The notes below the pieces were generated by a model. The model was not told where the DNA came from and searched no databases. It saw only the letters and a list, made by a program, of their open reading frames with translations. Shown piece after piece: positions 36,468 to 45,687 of a stretch of DNA of 64,000 nt (within the stretch, counting starts at the first letter, position 1; each line of letters opens with the position of its first letter). This stretch comes from Streptomyces sp. NBC_01275. GTDB lineage: Bacteria > Actinomycetota > Actinomycetes > Streptomycetales > Streptomycetaceae. The translations under genes and the position numbers were made by a program. The stretch is from the NCBI RefSeq assembly GCF_026340655.1, contig NZ_JAPEOZ010000001.1, positions 682,001 through 746,000 on the forward strand, written 5' to 3'.

Positions 36468-38845
36468 GACACGTAAGAGAGACGCAACGGTTCATAGTCA
36501 GTGCGGTCGTCACGATGCTGCTCGCCTGCGCGGCGGTAGCGCTGACGCCCGCCGTGCCGGCCCACGCGGCCGGCACGGCCTACTACGTGGACTGTTCCGC
36601 TCCGGCCAACGGGACCGGCACCTCCGGATCACCGTGGAACTCACTGGCGGGCCCCAACGCGACGACGTTCGCCCCCGGCGACCAGCTGCTGCTGAAGAGA
36701 GGGACGACCTGCTCCGGCACCCTGCACCCGCTGGGCTCGGGCAGCGCGGCAGGCGGTTCCATATCCATCGACGCCTACGGCACCGGCGCCCTGCCGGTCA
36801 TCGCCGGAGGCGGCGGCACGGACGCGGTCTACCTCTACAACCAGGAGTACTGGGAGATAGCCAACCTGGAGGTGACGAACACCGGCGCCGTGAAGGGGGC
36901 GAACGCGCGACGCGGTGTCTACGTGGTGCTCGAGAACTACGGCACCGGAGACCACTACAAGATCAGCAACCTCAACGTCCACGACGTGAACGGAAACCAG
37001 TCGAAGGAAGTCGACGGCAGCGCCGGCATTCTCTTCGCCGTTCTCGGGACCACGACGCCCAGCGTCTTCAACGACGTCGACATCGACGGCAACACGGTGG
37101 CCAACGTCGCCCGCAGCGGTATCAACATGTCGAGCACATGGCTGTGCCGGCCGTCCATCGGCTGCAACACTCCGGCCTGGACACCCTGGACCGGCGTCGT
37201 CGTCGAGAACAACACCGTCCATGACACGGACGGCGACGGCATCGTCGTGCAGATGTCGCAGAACGCCGTCATCGAGCACAACGTGGTCTACAACGCGGCC
37301 AAGGCGAACTCGGCGAACGCGGGCATCTGGGCCTGGGACTCCGATGGCACCGTGATCCAGTACAACGAGGCGTACGGGACCCAGAAGAACTCCGGGAACA
37401 CCGACGGCCAGGGCTTCGACGTCGACTACGGTCAGGACGGCACCGTCGTCCAGTACAACTACAGCCACGACAACGCGGGCGGATTCATCCTCTTCTGCGG
37501 CTGCGGCGGAGGGTCACACCTCGCCAGCAACGCGGCGGTCCGCTACAACGTCAGCGAGGACGACCGTCTTCGCGTCATCACCATGGACGGATCGCAGGAC
37601 TCCGCGTTCTACAACAACACGATCTACCTTCCCTCGGGATCCACCGCGAACATCCTCGAGGTCACGGGCGCCTGGAACGACCTCACGCTCGCCAACAACA
37701 TCATCTACAACCTGGGCAGCGGCGGATACGTCTACACCACCGGCCAGACCGCCTCGAACTTCTCCTGGCGGAACAACCTCTTCTACGGCAACCACCCGGC
37801 CAGTGAGCCGTCCGACCCGGGAAAGATCACCGCGGATCCGCTTCTGGTCTCGCCCGGCAGCGGCGGCACGGGCATCGGCAGCGTCGCGGGCTACCAGCTC
37901 ACCGCATCGTCCCCGGCGATCGGCGCGGGAGTCGTCGTCCCCGGCAACGGCGGCCAGGACTACTGGGGTTCGACCGTCCCCTCGGTCTGCGCACCCGACA
38001 TCGGCGCCGACCAGTACAGCACGCCCTCCGACGCGACCTGCCTCGCGAACGAGAACCTCGGATTCGAGAAGGGTTCGCTCACGGCGTGGAGCCCGTGGAA
38101 CTCCGCCTCGGTGGTGAACTCCGGCGCACACACCGGAACCTACGCCGTCCGGGTCGGGCCGTCGCCCGCCTCCGTCGAACAGTCCGTCCCCGTCGCGCCC
38201 CGGACGACGTACCGCGTCTCGGGCTGGGTGAAGTCCGCCGTCGCTGGCGAGGTCATGAACGTCGGCGTCAAGAACACCGGCGGCCTCGAAACGACGGCAA
38301 GCGCCAGTGGCACCGCCTGGACGTACGTCTCCGCCGACTTCACCACCGGGGCGACGGCCAACACCGCGCGGCTGTACTGCTACAAGAGCTCGGGCACGGG
38401 GAACGGCTACTGCGACGACCTCGCCGTCACCCCCGTCAAGAACTATGTGGTCAACGGCAACCTGGAGTCCGGCCACACCGTGCCCTGGCGCAACGGGGAC
38501 TACTCGCTCACGAGCACCGCGTCCAACGGCAACGCCGCCGCGCTGACGAACTCGTCCCTGAGCAGCGGCTCCCTGTGGCAGATCGTCTACAACCTCACGC
38601 CGAACACGACCTACCGGCTGACCGGCGCGCTCGCGAGCCAGACCGCCGGCACCACGACGGCACTGGAGGCCAAGCTCTACAACGGCTCCGCCGTCGCGAG
38701 TGCCTCGACCACGCTGAGCACCTACTCGAAGCAGTCGACGACCTTCACCACAGGGGCAGGCGTGACCACCGCTCGCGTCTACTGCCACCTCGTCTCCGGA
38801 AGCGGCGACGGCTACTGCGACGAGGTCACCCTGACCCAGCAGTGA
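36464..38845 (+). CDS. Secreted right-handed beta-helix protein with two C-terminal CBM-like domains
   Basis: This is a 793-residue exported protein. A Sec signal (RFIVSAVVTMLLACAAVALTPAVPAHAAG) is cleaved near residue 36. Residues about 40-525 form a parallel beta-helix with repeated N-rich turns (VVENNTVHDTDGDGIVV, AVIEHNVVYN, TVIQYNEAYG, TVVQYNYSHDNAGG), as in pectate lyase-like or other polysaccharide-active enzymes. Two domains of about 120 residues follow, beginning NENLGFEKGSLTAWSPW and NYVVNGNLESGHTVPW, typical of CBM4/9/22-like jelly rolls. It likely attacks or binds the polymer outside the cell. The catalytic class cannot be fixed from sequence alone. Confidence 0.85.
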   Translation: MRHVRETQRFIVSAVVTMLLACAAVALTPAVPAHAAGTAYYVDCSAPANGTGTSGSPWNSLAGPNATTFAPGDQLLLKRGTTCSGTLHPLGSGSAAGGSISIDAYGTGALPVIAGGGGTDAVYLYNQEYWEIANLEVTNTGAVKGANARRGVYVVLENYGTGDHYKISNLNVHDVNGNQSKEVDGSAGILFAVLGTTTPSVFNDVDIDGNTVANVARSGINMSSTWLCRPSIGCNTPAWTPWTGVVVENNTVHDTDGDGIVVQMSQNAVIEHNVVYNAAKANSANAGIWAWDSDGTVIQYNEAYGTQKNSGNTDGQGFDVDYGQDGTVVQYNYSHDNAGGFILFCGCGGGSHLASNAAVRYNVSEDDRLRVITMDGSQDSAFYNNTIYLPSGSTANILEVTGAWNDLTLANNIIYNLGSGGYVYTTGQTASNFSWRNNLFYGNHPASEPSDPGKITADPLLVSPGSGGTGIGSVAGYQLTASSPAIGAGVVVPGNGGQDYWGSTVPSVCAPDIGADQYSTPSDATCLANENLGFEKGSLTAWSPWNSASVVNSGAHTGTYAVRVGPSPASVEQSVPVAPRTTYRVSGWVKSAVAGEVMNVGVKNTGGLETTASASGTAWTYVSADFTTGATANTARLYCYKSSGTGNGYCDDLAVTPVKNYVVNGNLESGHTVPWRNGDYSLTSTASNGNAAALTNSSLSSGSLWQIVYNLTPNTTYRLTGALASQTAGTTTALEAKLYNGSAVASASTTLSTYSKQSTTFTTGAGVTTARVYCHLVSGSGDGYCDEVTLTQQ

Positions 38846-38939
38846 ACAACACCCGGTGGGCGTGGACGTGTCCGGCCGGCCACGGGCCGGACACCCACGC
38901 CTCCTGGTGCGGAAGGCGCACTGCACAGACTCACTTCAC

Positions 38940-38986
38940 TGCCCCGGGCTCCGCCGATCCTCACAGGATCGGCGGAGCCCGGGGCA
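38940..38986 (+). terminator. Strong hairpin terminator of the catabolic operon
   Basis: A perfect 22 bp inverted repeat with a 3 nt loop (cac at 38962-38964) lies 95 bp after the beta-helix gene. The stretch from here to about 39060 shows no gene. Confidence 0.93.
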
Positions 38987-39059
38987 GCGCGCGTGCCACC
39001 GGTGCGGTTGAAGCCGGAGTCGACCGCGTCGGCCGACCGGTCGGCGGCCAGTCGCAGGC

Positions 39060-39600
39060 CTTCGGTCAGGTCCGCGTGCGGGGCAGGTGCCAGGCGGGGC
39101 CGTGCGCCTTCAGCCGGTCGAGGAGGGCGTCGATCTCGGTGACCGCGGCGGGCAGGACGCCGGAGATGGCGTGCGTGCTGGCCCGCAGCATGAGGCGCCG
39201 GAGATCTGCCCGTCGAGGTCGTGCCGGGTGGCGAACGCGTGCGGCAGATCCACCTCGGCGAGGACCGGCGCGACGTGCGCCTCGCTCCCCGACGCCTGCA
39301 GGCGCAGGCCGAGCGCGCTCGCCCGCAGCCGCAGCAGGCGGGCCTCCTGGAGGCGGGTTGGAAGGTGCGCAGCGCGACGTCGCAGTCGAAGACGGCGAGG
39401 GCGTCGCGGGCCTGGGCGAGGTAGGCGGCAGCGAGTTCCGTCTCCCGGTCGACGGGGTCGAGGTGGGCGGTGAGGGTCGCCGGGTCGAGGTCGGCGACGA
39501 CGGCCTCGGGCCTGATCTCGGGCAGCCGGTGGACCAGTTCACGGTCGTAGGTGTAGCCGCCGTTGACGACGGCCATCACGGACCGCGCCCCTTTTACGGT
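39060..39600 (-). pseudogene. Decayed gene, partly HSP90-like
   Basis: Protein-like sequence appears in three successive minus-strand frames. VMAVVNGGYTYDRELVHRLPEIRPEA with ELAAAYLAQARDALAVFDCDV reads first and resembles the middle/C-terminal region of Streptomyces HSP90 (HtpG)-family proteins as I remember them. SEAHVAPVLAEVDLPHAFATRHDL and VTEIDALLDRLKAHGPAWHLP follow in other frames. There are no intact ends. The HSP90 link is tentative; the broken state is clear. Confidence 0.35.
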
Positions 39601-40135
39601 GATCCATGCGGCCAAGTCTGCCTGCTGACCATGGGCATCAAGCCCGCGGGTAATGACGCCGCGCTCGAGGCCGTGCTGGGCGCTGACGTGAGCTTCCGCG
39701 ACGCCCACCACCAGGACTTCGTGCTCGGCAACATCAAGTCCCGACAGCGCATGATCGCCCAACTGCCTGGTTCTCCAGCCGCAGCACAGTGGTGTTCCCC
39801 CATGCACAGGAAGCATGACTGACCGGGATCGGTGATCCAGCCACTGTCAGGCCCCGCCGACACTTCCGTCCCGGCGGGGCCTCCGGCATCCGTAATCTTG
39901 CGCTGTTCGTCACGCCGGCAGGAGGCTTGATCTGTGAATGGGAGAATCGACAGTCCGAATTCCCTTCGCTGCGGACGGCTCCCTCAGGAGACCCCTTGAC
40001 ATACATTGATCCCCAGAAGCGCGCAAATGCTGAAGAAATGGCATTCCACACGCTCCCGAAGAAGTCATCGCCGAGTGGCACGCACTGGCGGAGACGGTAT
40101 GCCGACAGCTGCAACACGCCGGTCTCCCCGCTTAC

Positions 40136-41083
40136 GTGCAACACCCCAACACCCTGGCCGACAGGCAGGTCGGCGCGTGCGTTTCCGTCGACACCATTGA
40201 TGGTCCGGCAGGCGGCGTCCACATCAGCTGGAATGCCGGTGAATCCCTGATCGAGGCTGTCCTCGAATTCATGGAGCCGGACGGGCTCGATCTCCGGGAA
40301 CCTGTGATCGAGCACGGTGCGCGAGTCGGTTCACTCATGGACGAGACGATCAAAAGCGTGCTCACGCTTGCCGGTTTCCGCACCCGTGACGCGGTCGAGC
40401 TCAACGACCTGGCCCCTGGAACCTACGTCGCGGGCCGCCAGCCGAGGCAGTGGTTCATCGAGTACATCCTCACGGAGGGTGTACTCGGTCTCATCGCCGC
40501 CATCCGTTCCTGCGATCCGAGCGGTGACGATTCCGGTGAGCCAGCCGGTATCAGCGTGGAGGGCAAGGCGCGGCTCACCGGACGGGGCATCCGGATCGTG
40601 CAGGACGGTCTGCACCGTCTGGCGGACGACGACCGGCAGGAATTCGCCCGCGTCTTCCGCAGGCTGGCTGGAGCGATGCACAGCCAGGACATGGTCTATA
40701 GAACCTTCTGGAATGCAGACCGGTCGCTGCTGGAACTTCCCGACGAACTCTGCCTCCCTGCGCAGGAACCGCCAGCCGCAGCCGACAATTCGGTGACCCG
40801 GTCTCAAGTGCTCGCGGCCGCGTACACGGCTCTGCTCGGCAGTATCGCGCTGGCCGACGAGGACACCGTCGACGACGATGACGCCGTCAAGATCACCGAA
40901 GCGTGGACGGGGACCCTGCTGAGGCGGATGAACCAGGCGCCTGACGCGGACCGGCATGAGCTGATCCGCCTCTTCCGGGAGGCCGCCTGCAAGGAGACCG
41001 ACCCCGCCCACAAGGCGTTCGCCTCCAGCTTCCCGGAGGCCATCGGTCTGGTCGAGGCGGGCGAGGGAGCGACGGGCACCTGA
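40136..41083 (+). CDS. Hypothetical protein (315 aa), N-terminus uncertain
   Basis: This is an acidic protein of unknown family, with internal FNRLAG-free helical regions such as RTRDAVELNDLAPGTYV, RQWFIEYILTEGVLGLIAAI, LTGRGIRIVQDGLHRLADDDRQEFARVFRRLAG, and an Asp-rich ADEDTVDDDDAV. The GTG at 40136 is the first start codon in frame, but coding-like sequence continues upstream (EEVIAEWHALAETVCRQLQHAGLP), back to a stop near 40020, without an ATG or GTG. The native start may therefore be lost or frameshifted. A TTGACA at 39997 is a possible -35. It stands alone between decayed fragments, so it may itself be a remnant. Confidence 0.55.
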   Translation: MQHPNTLADRQVGACVSVDTIDGPAGGVHISWNAGESLIEAVLEFMEPDGLDLREPVIEHGARVGSLMDETIKSVLTLAGFRTRDAVELNDLAPGTYVAGRQPRQWFIEYILTEGVLGLIAAIRSCDPSGDDSGEPAGISVEGKARLTGRGIRIVQDGLHRLADDDRQEFARVFRRLAGAMHSQDMVYRTFWNADRSLLELPDELCLPAQEPPAAADNSVTRSQVLAAAYTALLGSIALADEDTVDDDDAVKITEAWTGTLLRRMNQAPDADRHELIRLFREAACKETDPAHKAFASSFPEAIGLVEAGEGATGT

Positions 41084-41111
41084 TCAGGTGATCCGGCCGT
41101 CGGCCACCAGG

Positions 41112-41290
41112 ATGAACGCCCCGTCCGTGGACGTCCGGCTGCCGTCCGGCGACGTCTCGGCCGCCGGCGCCTACCGCACCAGCGCCGGCGAGAACATGAC
41201 CGCGATCGGCCGGCCGTGTCCGACGGCAGCACCTCGCTGAGCCTGCCGGCCCAGAGCGTCACCTCCTATGTCTTCCGCGCCGATGTTTGA
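41112..41290 (+). pseudogene. 3' remnant of a secreted glycoside hydrolase (GH30-like)
   Basis: The fragment reads NAPSVDVRLPSGDVSAAGAYRTSAGENMTAIG and, after loss of one base near 41211, VSDGSTSLSLPAQSVTSYVFRADV with a stop. This is the typical C-terminal beta-sandwich strand pattern of GH30-type glucanases and endo-galactanases. Only about 60 codons are left. An endo-beta-1,6-galactanase would suit the arabinogalactan theme of the island, but the assignment is by pattern only. Confidence 0.45.
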
Positions 41291-41821
41291 GCAGACCACC
41301 CTCCCCACGCCCTTCTCACGGGCGCCGCATGCGCCCACCCCCACCCCGGGTCACCGTCACCTACTCAGACCGGCGTCTGCCCGCCGCACCGCTTCGGCGG
41401 CCCGTCCGCCGTCCGTCACACGGCCGGCGGGCGACTGGCGCGAGAAGGGCATCCGGCCGCCGTGGACAACCGCGCCCTGCGCAACCGAACCGGACGGCCC
41501 GGCACCGGCTTTCTCGGACCGCGCCGACGGCAACGGGCTACAAGCGCTGCTGCTCCGCACAGGGCCGAGACCACGGCGTGCGACGCCTTGAACCCGTCCT
41601 CGCCGGCCTCGACCGCATCTGCCTGTTCTGGACCTGCCCCGGCCCGGACGACGGGAGTGACCGACGACGGTCGCCGGCCCGGTGGCGAGGGTGTCGGTCA
41701 GCACGGCAAGGTCCTCGGCAAGTGGAGAGTTGGACCCACCGCTGCGGAGACCCGCCGGTGAACGCGAACGACCTCGGCCGGTCCGTCTCCATAAATGCGT
41801 CCCGGCGGAGACGGAATTCCC
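41291..41821. other. Non-coding / decayed stretch
   Basis: No frame here shows a recognisable protein, a ribosome site or a hairpin. It separates the glycosidase remnant from the convergent membrane protein gene. Confidence 0.6.
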
Positions 41822-43501
41822 TCACCCTGCCGACCAGCAGCCGCGATCGTCGACAGGCCCTGCGGCGTAGTCCGAGGTCAGTCGGTACACGCCCGCCCTG
41901 GGCACGGTCAGCCGGGTCCACGGGCCGTCCGCGCTGACGCACGCTCCCTCGGCCCGCAACCACGGCGAATACGCGATCCGCACGGTGCTCGTCCCGGCGC
42001 GAGGCATCCTCAAGGTCAGCCCTGCCTCTCCCGCTTGCTGCAACTCGGCCGGGGCGGAGACCAGCGGCAGAGTGTCGCGGACGCGATAGATCTTCCAGTA
42101 CCGGTCGTGCCAGACGAGCTCCAGCCAGTGCTGTCCCTCCTTGATCAGAGCGGTCTCGCGCTCCGCGGACCGATCGGGCGGGCCGTCGTGCAGCTCGACG
42201 TAGCCCACCGCCCAGTGGCGCAGCCAGGCGTGGTACCGCGGCCCGTCGAGGTCGCCCTCGTAGAACAGGCGTCCCCGTTCCACGTCCAACTGCTGATTCC
42301 AGCCCCGCATCAGTTCGACGTGCGGGCCGAGGAGGCTGGCCCCGCGATGGTCGCGATCCGTCGGCAACTCGACCCGGCCGCGGTCCGCACCCAGGCGGGC
42401 GAGCGCGGCGAGCACTCCGTCGGTGTGCGTGACCCAGCCCGGAACGGGGTCCGGGCTCCGCAGATGCATCAGCGACGTCACACAGAGATAGGAGAGGGAG
42501 AGAGCGGTCACCAGAGCCATCGCGCGCATATGAGTTCGGCGTACGCCGTTCCCGGTGGCTCCGGAGCGGCGGTGCAGCGCGGCCGCGAGCAACACCGCGG
42601 GGGCGAAGAGCAGGGCGAGGCGCTCCACGTTGTTGCCGATCGGCGAGGGGACCAGCCAAGCCAGGACGACCCCGGCGGCGTACAGGGCACTGCCTGCCCG
42701 CACCACCCGCCACTTGCGCGAGGACGCCCACACCACGGCGGCGGACAACAGCACGGGCAGGATCATCCGGCCCGCGGCCATGGGCTGTTCGCCATGGAAG
42801 GGGAACAGCAGGGTCGTCAAGCCGACGACGGCGACGGGCGGGAGCGTCAGGGCGAGACACTTGCCGTACTGCCGGGCGACCAGATATCCGGCGCCCCCCA
42901 CCGGCAGGAAGAGCCCGGCCACCGGGCTGCCCATGGTCGCGCACAGCGCCCCGAACACGGCGGCGGCAAGCCGGGACGGGCGGGGCGCACGGTCGGCCAC
43001 GGCGAGCAGGCCCGCGAGAGCGAAGGCCAGACCGAGGGCGAACGTGGTGCGGCCGAGCACGACGTTGTACCAGAGGCCCAGCGCTCCGACCAGCCCGGGC
43101 CACAGCGACACACGGGGAACGGTGCGCTCCAGCAGCACGGCCAGCAGCCAGGTGGCACTGACCCCGGACAGCACGGAGACAGCACGGACACCGAACAGTG
43201 CCATCAAGTGCGGTGATATGACGCTGTAGTTGACGGTGTGGATCCCGCCGAACCAGAAAAGCCCGTACGGCGTGACCGGGTGCCTGCCCACGAACCCCGC
43301 CCACGCGTACTGCGCGGCGAGGTCACCGCCGTCCGTCGCAAGAACGGCATCCCACCCCCGGTACAGGGGCAGTACGGCGGCGATGGCGAGGAGCGGGACG
43401 CGGTACCTCGCCGGTCCGGACGAACGGCGTTCCCGGCGCAGTGCCGATGCTGGGGGTTGCAGTGAGGCAGGGGTCGGCAGGGTGAAGGACTGTAGGGGCA
43501 T
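41822..43501 (-). CDS. Polytopic membrane protein with large C-terminal domain
   Basis: The 559-residue protein has about nine to ten hydrophobic helices in its first 350 residues (YRVPLLAIAAVLPLYRGW, TWLLAVLLERTVP, LALTLPPVAVVGLTTLLFPFHG, and ALVTALSLSYLCVTSL). A likely extracytoplasmic domain of about 200 residues follows, with VTHTDGVLAALARLGADRGRVELP and LVWHDRYWKIYRVRDTLPLV. An early Asp-Gly-Gly-Asp (VLATDGGDLAAQYAW) and this overall layout resemble GT-C-type glycosyltransferase-like or related uncharacterised membrane proteins. The family is not securely recognised. It starts at ATG 43501 and faces the decayed region. Confidence 0.65.
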   Translation of the reverse strand: MPLQSFTLPTPASLQPPASALRRERRSSGPARYRVPLLAIAAVLPLYRGWDAVLATDGGDLAAQYAWAGFVGRHPVTPYGLFWFGGIHTVNYSVISPHLMALFGVRAVSVLSGVSATWLLAVLLERTVPRVSLWPGLVGALGLWYNVVLGRTTFALGLAFALAGLLAVADRAPRPSRLAAAVFGALCATMGSPVAGLFLPVGGAGYLVARQYGKCLALTLPPVAVVGLTTLLFPFHGEQPMAAGRMILPVLLSAAVVWASSRKWRVVRAGSALYAAGVVLAWLVPSPIGNNVERLALLFAPAVLLAAALHRRSGATGNGVRRTHMRAMALVTALSLSYLCVTSLMHLRSPDPVPGWVTHTDGVLAALARLGADRGRVELPTDRDHRGASLLGPHVELMRGWNQQLDVERGRLFYEGDLDGPRYHAWLRHWAVGYVELHDGPPDRSAERETALIKEGQHWLELVWHDRYWKIYRVRDTLPLVSAPAELQQAGEAGLTLRMPRAGTSTVRIAYSPWLRAEGACVSADGPWTRLTVPRAGVYRLTSDYAAGPVDDRGCWSAG

Positions 43502-44019
43502 AGGGGCTTTCCCGGTGCGCTACGGACGCTGTACAAGCCCGCCGAGGAATTCGTGGCCCTGAGGGCTCCTGGAACTCGCGGACCCGCGCAGGCGTCACGG
43601 CCGGGTTTCTCCCGTCCGTCGCACCCACTCGCGTATCGCGCACCACATCAGCGCCTCGGCCCCTCGGCCGGCTGCCGCGCGTGCCGCCACCGGACGTCCG
43701 GGCCGTTCGTTCGAGGCGCTGACGCCGTCGCACGGCAAGCCCGTATCGGCTCGTCTCCCGCCCGCCGGGGCAGCGTTGAACCACGCTGCACGGATGGCGC
43801 AACTCGCTGACAGCGCCAGCACCAGGAGGCCGACATCATGCACTGAACCGCTCCGGAATGGGTGGAGGATCCGGACTGGGGCCTCCTACCCAAGCGGACT
43901 ACGGACATCAGCCGGATCGCCCCCCGACCATGATCCGGACCATTCCCGGGCCGGCAACCCTCCACCGGCTTCAGCAGAAGCTATTTCCACAGGTCAGCCA
44001 CACGCAAGGCGTGTACCCC
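43502..44019. other. Island right end, no gene seen
   Basis: This 518 bp stretch has no supported gene. It precedes the duplicated attachment sequence, and the frames here look random. Confidence 0.55.
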
Positions 44020-44076
44020 CAGCAGACGAAGAATCTCCAGGTCTCGTACTCGCCGAAGAAGCTGGGCTTCTTCTAG
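44020..44076 (+). pseudogene. 3'-end fragment of an aldehyde dehydrogenase gene
   Basis: The fragment translates to [18 protein letters not shown] and a stop, against [18 protein letters not shown] at the end of the intact dehydrogenase at 20621-22144. Nothing upstream matches the dehydrogenase. This is the signature of an integrated element that carries a copy of the target gene's 3' end in its attachment site. Confidence 0.85.
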
Positions 44077-44077
44077 A
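44047..44077 (+). repeat. Putative attR/attL copy (dehydrogenase 3' end)
   Basis: These 31 bp are identical to 22115-22145. About 10 bp further on is a hairpin like the one after the first copy, and an integrase remnant follows at the same distance. Confidence 0.75.
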
Positions 44078-44087
44078 GGCACGAAAA

Positions 44088-44123
44088 AAGGTGCCTGACC
44101 TGGGCTTTTGCCCGCCAGGCACC
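44088..44123. terminator. Hairpin terminator copy
   Basis: A GGTGCCTGAC... ...GCCAGGCACC stem-loop with an inner GGGC/GCCC pair matches, with compensating changes, the hairpin at 22158-22191 after the first attachment copy. Confidence 0.75.
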
Positions 44124-44236
44124 TTCCTCTCGGCCCGCCCAGAGCAGGGACCGACTTACGTCATAACTCCCAGTTCCTCCCACCGCTGTCCCGATCCTGA
44201 CCAGTACTTCCGGACCAGTCACGGACCAACCCCTAC

Positions 44237-44951
44237 TCACCCTTCAGACTCCGCGCCCTGGCTGACACGGTCCCACTCCTGCATGGACTGCTCGATGAGG
44301 CGGTTGGCCTGCTCTCGGACGCCGTCCAGGAACTTGGCGTAGTGGCGGAAGAGGACCTCCATGCTCTGGCCCGCGCGACGAGCGCACTCGGCGGGGTCCA
44401 CACCGGAGTACAGCCAGAACGAGATCCCGGCGTGCCGGAGATCGTAGGGCCGCTTGGCCAGCTCGGAGGCGAGTTCTGTACGGGTCAGGACGTACTTCCG
44501 TGCCCGCGCCCACGTTGTGCCATATGCAGCTGCGTCCACATAGTTGCCGGCCTCGTTCCGGAACAGTCGGCCGTCCGGCGCCACGCCGAAGCGTTCAATG
44601 TGCGCGGAGCATGCGTACGAACTGCGGCGGGATGGGCACAGGCCGGGTCGCGGTAGCCGCGCGGCGCTTGAGGGAGTGCACCTCGTGCACCGAACCGCCG
44701 TCCGTCCACTCTTTGCACCCTGTGACGACGCCACCCGACAGGTTGAGCATCCCCCATCCGGAGTCGGGCAGATGGCACTGTCCGAGCCGGAGATGAATGA
44801 CCTCCGCAGGCCGCGTCGCCGCGTAGTACATGCAGCCGAAGAACGCCTCCAGGTGAGGGCCGCGCCCGCGCTGCTGGGCAACCGCCGTGAGCAGACTCAT
44901 ACGGATCTCCGCGAGAACCTCGGCGAGCTTCAGCGCCGGAGAACGAGCCAT
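44237..44951 (-). pseudogene. Tyrosine integrase, N-truncated and frameshifted
   Basis: The catalytic domain reads FFGCMYYAATRPAEVIHLRLGQCHLP (first catalytic Arg region), VHEVHSLKRRAATATRPVPIPPQFVRMLRAH, then after a one-base frameshift near 44600 IERFGVAPDGRLFRNEAGNYV, KRPYDLRHAGISFWLYSGVDP (Arg-His region) and VLFRHYAKFLDG (Tyr). The N-terminal SAM-like domain is missing beyond 44951; about 240 of an expected roughly 400 codons remain. It lies 160 bp from the duplicated dehydrogenase 3' end, like its relative at 22,307. It probably once drove integration at that site. Confidence 0.85.
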
Positions 44952-45480
44952 GCAATATCACCTTCGCATCGAGAAAGGCTTCATGCCGGAAATCCAGGCG
45001 CGCATCGGTATGCAGAAGAGATCCCCATTTCTGCACGGCCGCCGCCCCGTCGTGGACGACAAGATGCAGCCAGGTATCATGCATCGATACAGCGGATGAT
45101 TTCCTCACGGCGGCAAGCGAGGGGTCCGGAAGGAGACCTTGCGTAGCGAGCAGCAGTGGCCGTGGGCATGAAGTGTGGTCATTGATGTACCAGCAGCTGG
45201 CAACAGCCACCCAACATCTCCTCTCGAATGCGTACGGCTCTGCCAACTGGGTCCGCCACGGCTCCACCGCCAAGCACAGCCGAATGCGAACACCGTCAAT
45301 GCTCTGGAAGATCCCCGGTTTCGGTAACCAGGGAACTTCTGCTTCTGCAGACGGTTCTTGCGTGTTGCCGCTTGGTCGATGACGGTACTAGGAGGAGAGG
45401 GCTGCGACCGATGACTGCTGCCCAGGACACCACTGCCTTAGCTGAATTGGCCGAGACTCCCACGGCCTCGGTGCGCGCCA
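44952..45480. other. No supported gene
   Basis: The sequence upstream of the integrase remnant has lower coding periodicity than its surroundings. I found no recognisable protein. An AGGAGG-type site near 45390 precedes ATG 45411, whose frame runs into the LuxR-like remnant. Confidence 0.5.
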
Positions 45481-45650
45481 GCAGCGCCGGCGAGGCAGAC
45501 GGCATTCTGGCGGCACCTCAGCGAGGGCAGCTTCGATGTCCGAATTCGCGGTTGGGTTGCTGCCCGATCAAGGAGCGGACGGTCAAGTGCTACGTCGCCA
45601 CCGCCCACTCGGAGCACACCGCAACGCACCCAGGCAACCGAGCAGGCTTG
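45480..45650 (+). pseudogene. Remnant of a LuxR-type helix-turn-helix
   Basis: HLSEGSFDVRI in one frame and, about 20 codons on in another, IKERTVKCYVATAH match the two core helices of LuxR/NarL-type DNA-binding domains, for example a LSEGxSNxEIA...ISERTVKxHV pattern. The rest is unreadable. It may be the tail of a former pathway regulator next to the exporter gene. Confidence 0.4.
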
Positions 45651-45687
45651 TGCGGCTCGGACAGAGAATGTCGGACTCTGCGAGGGC

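Noticed and set aside
36700..38800. CRISPR-like regularity in the beta-helix gene
   Set aside because: The periodicity is at protein level (helix turns); the DNA units are not repeats with unique spacers.
38991..39060. Riboswitch or small RNA after the operon terminator
   Set aside because: No conserved structure beyond the terminator stem could be drawn.
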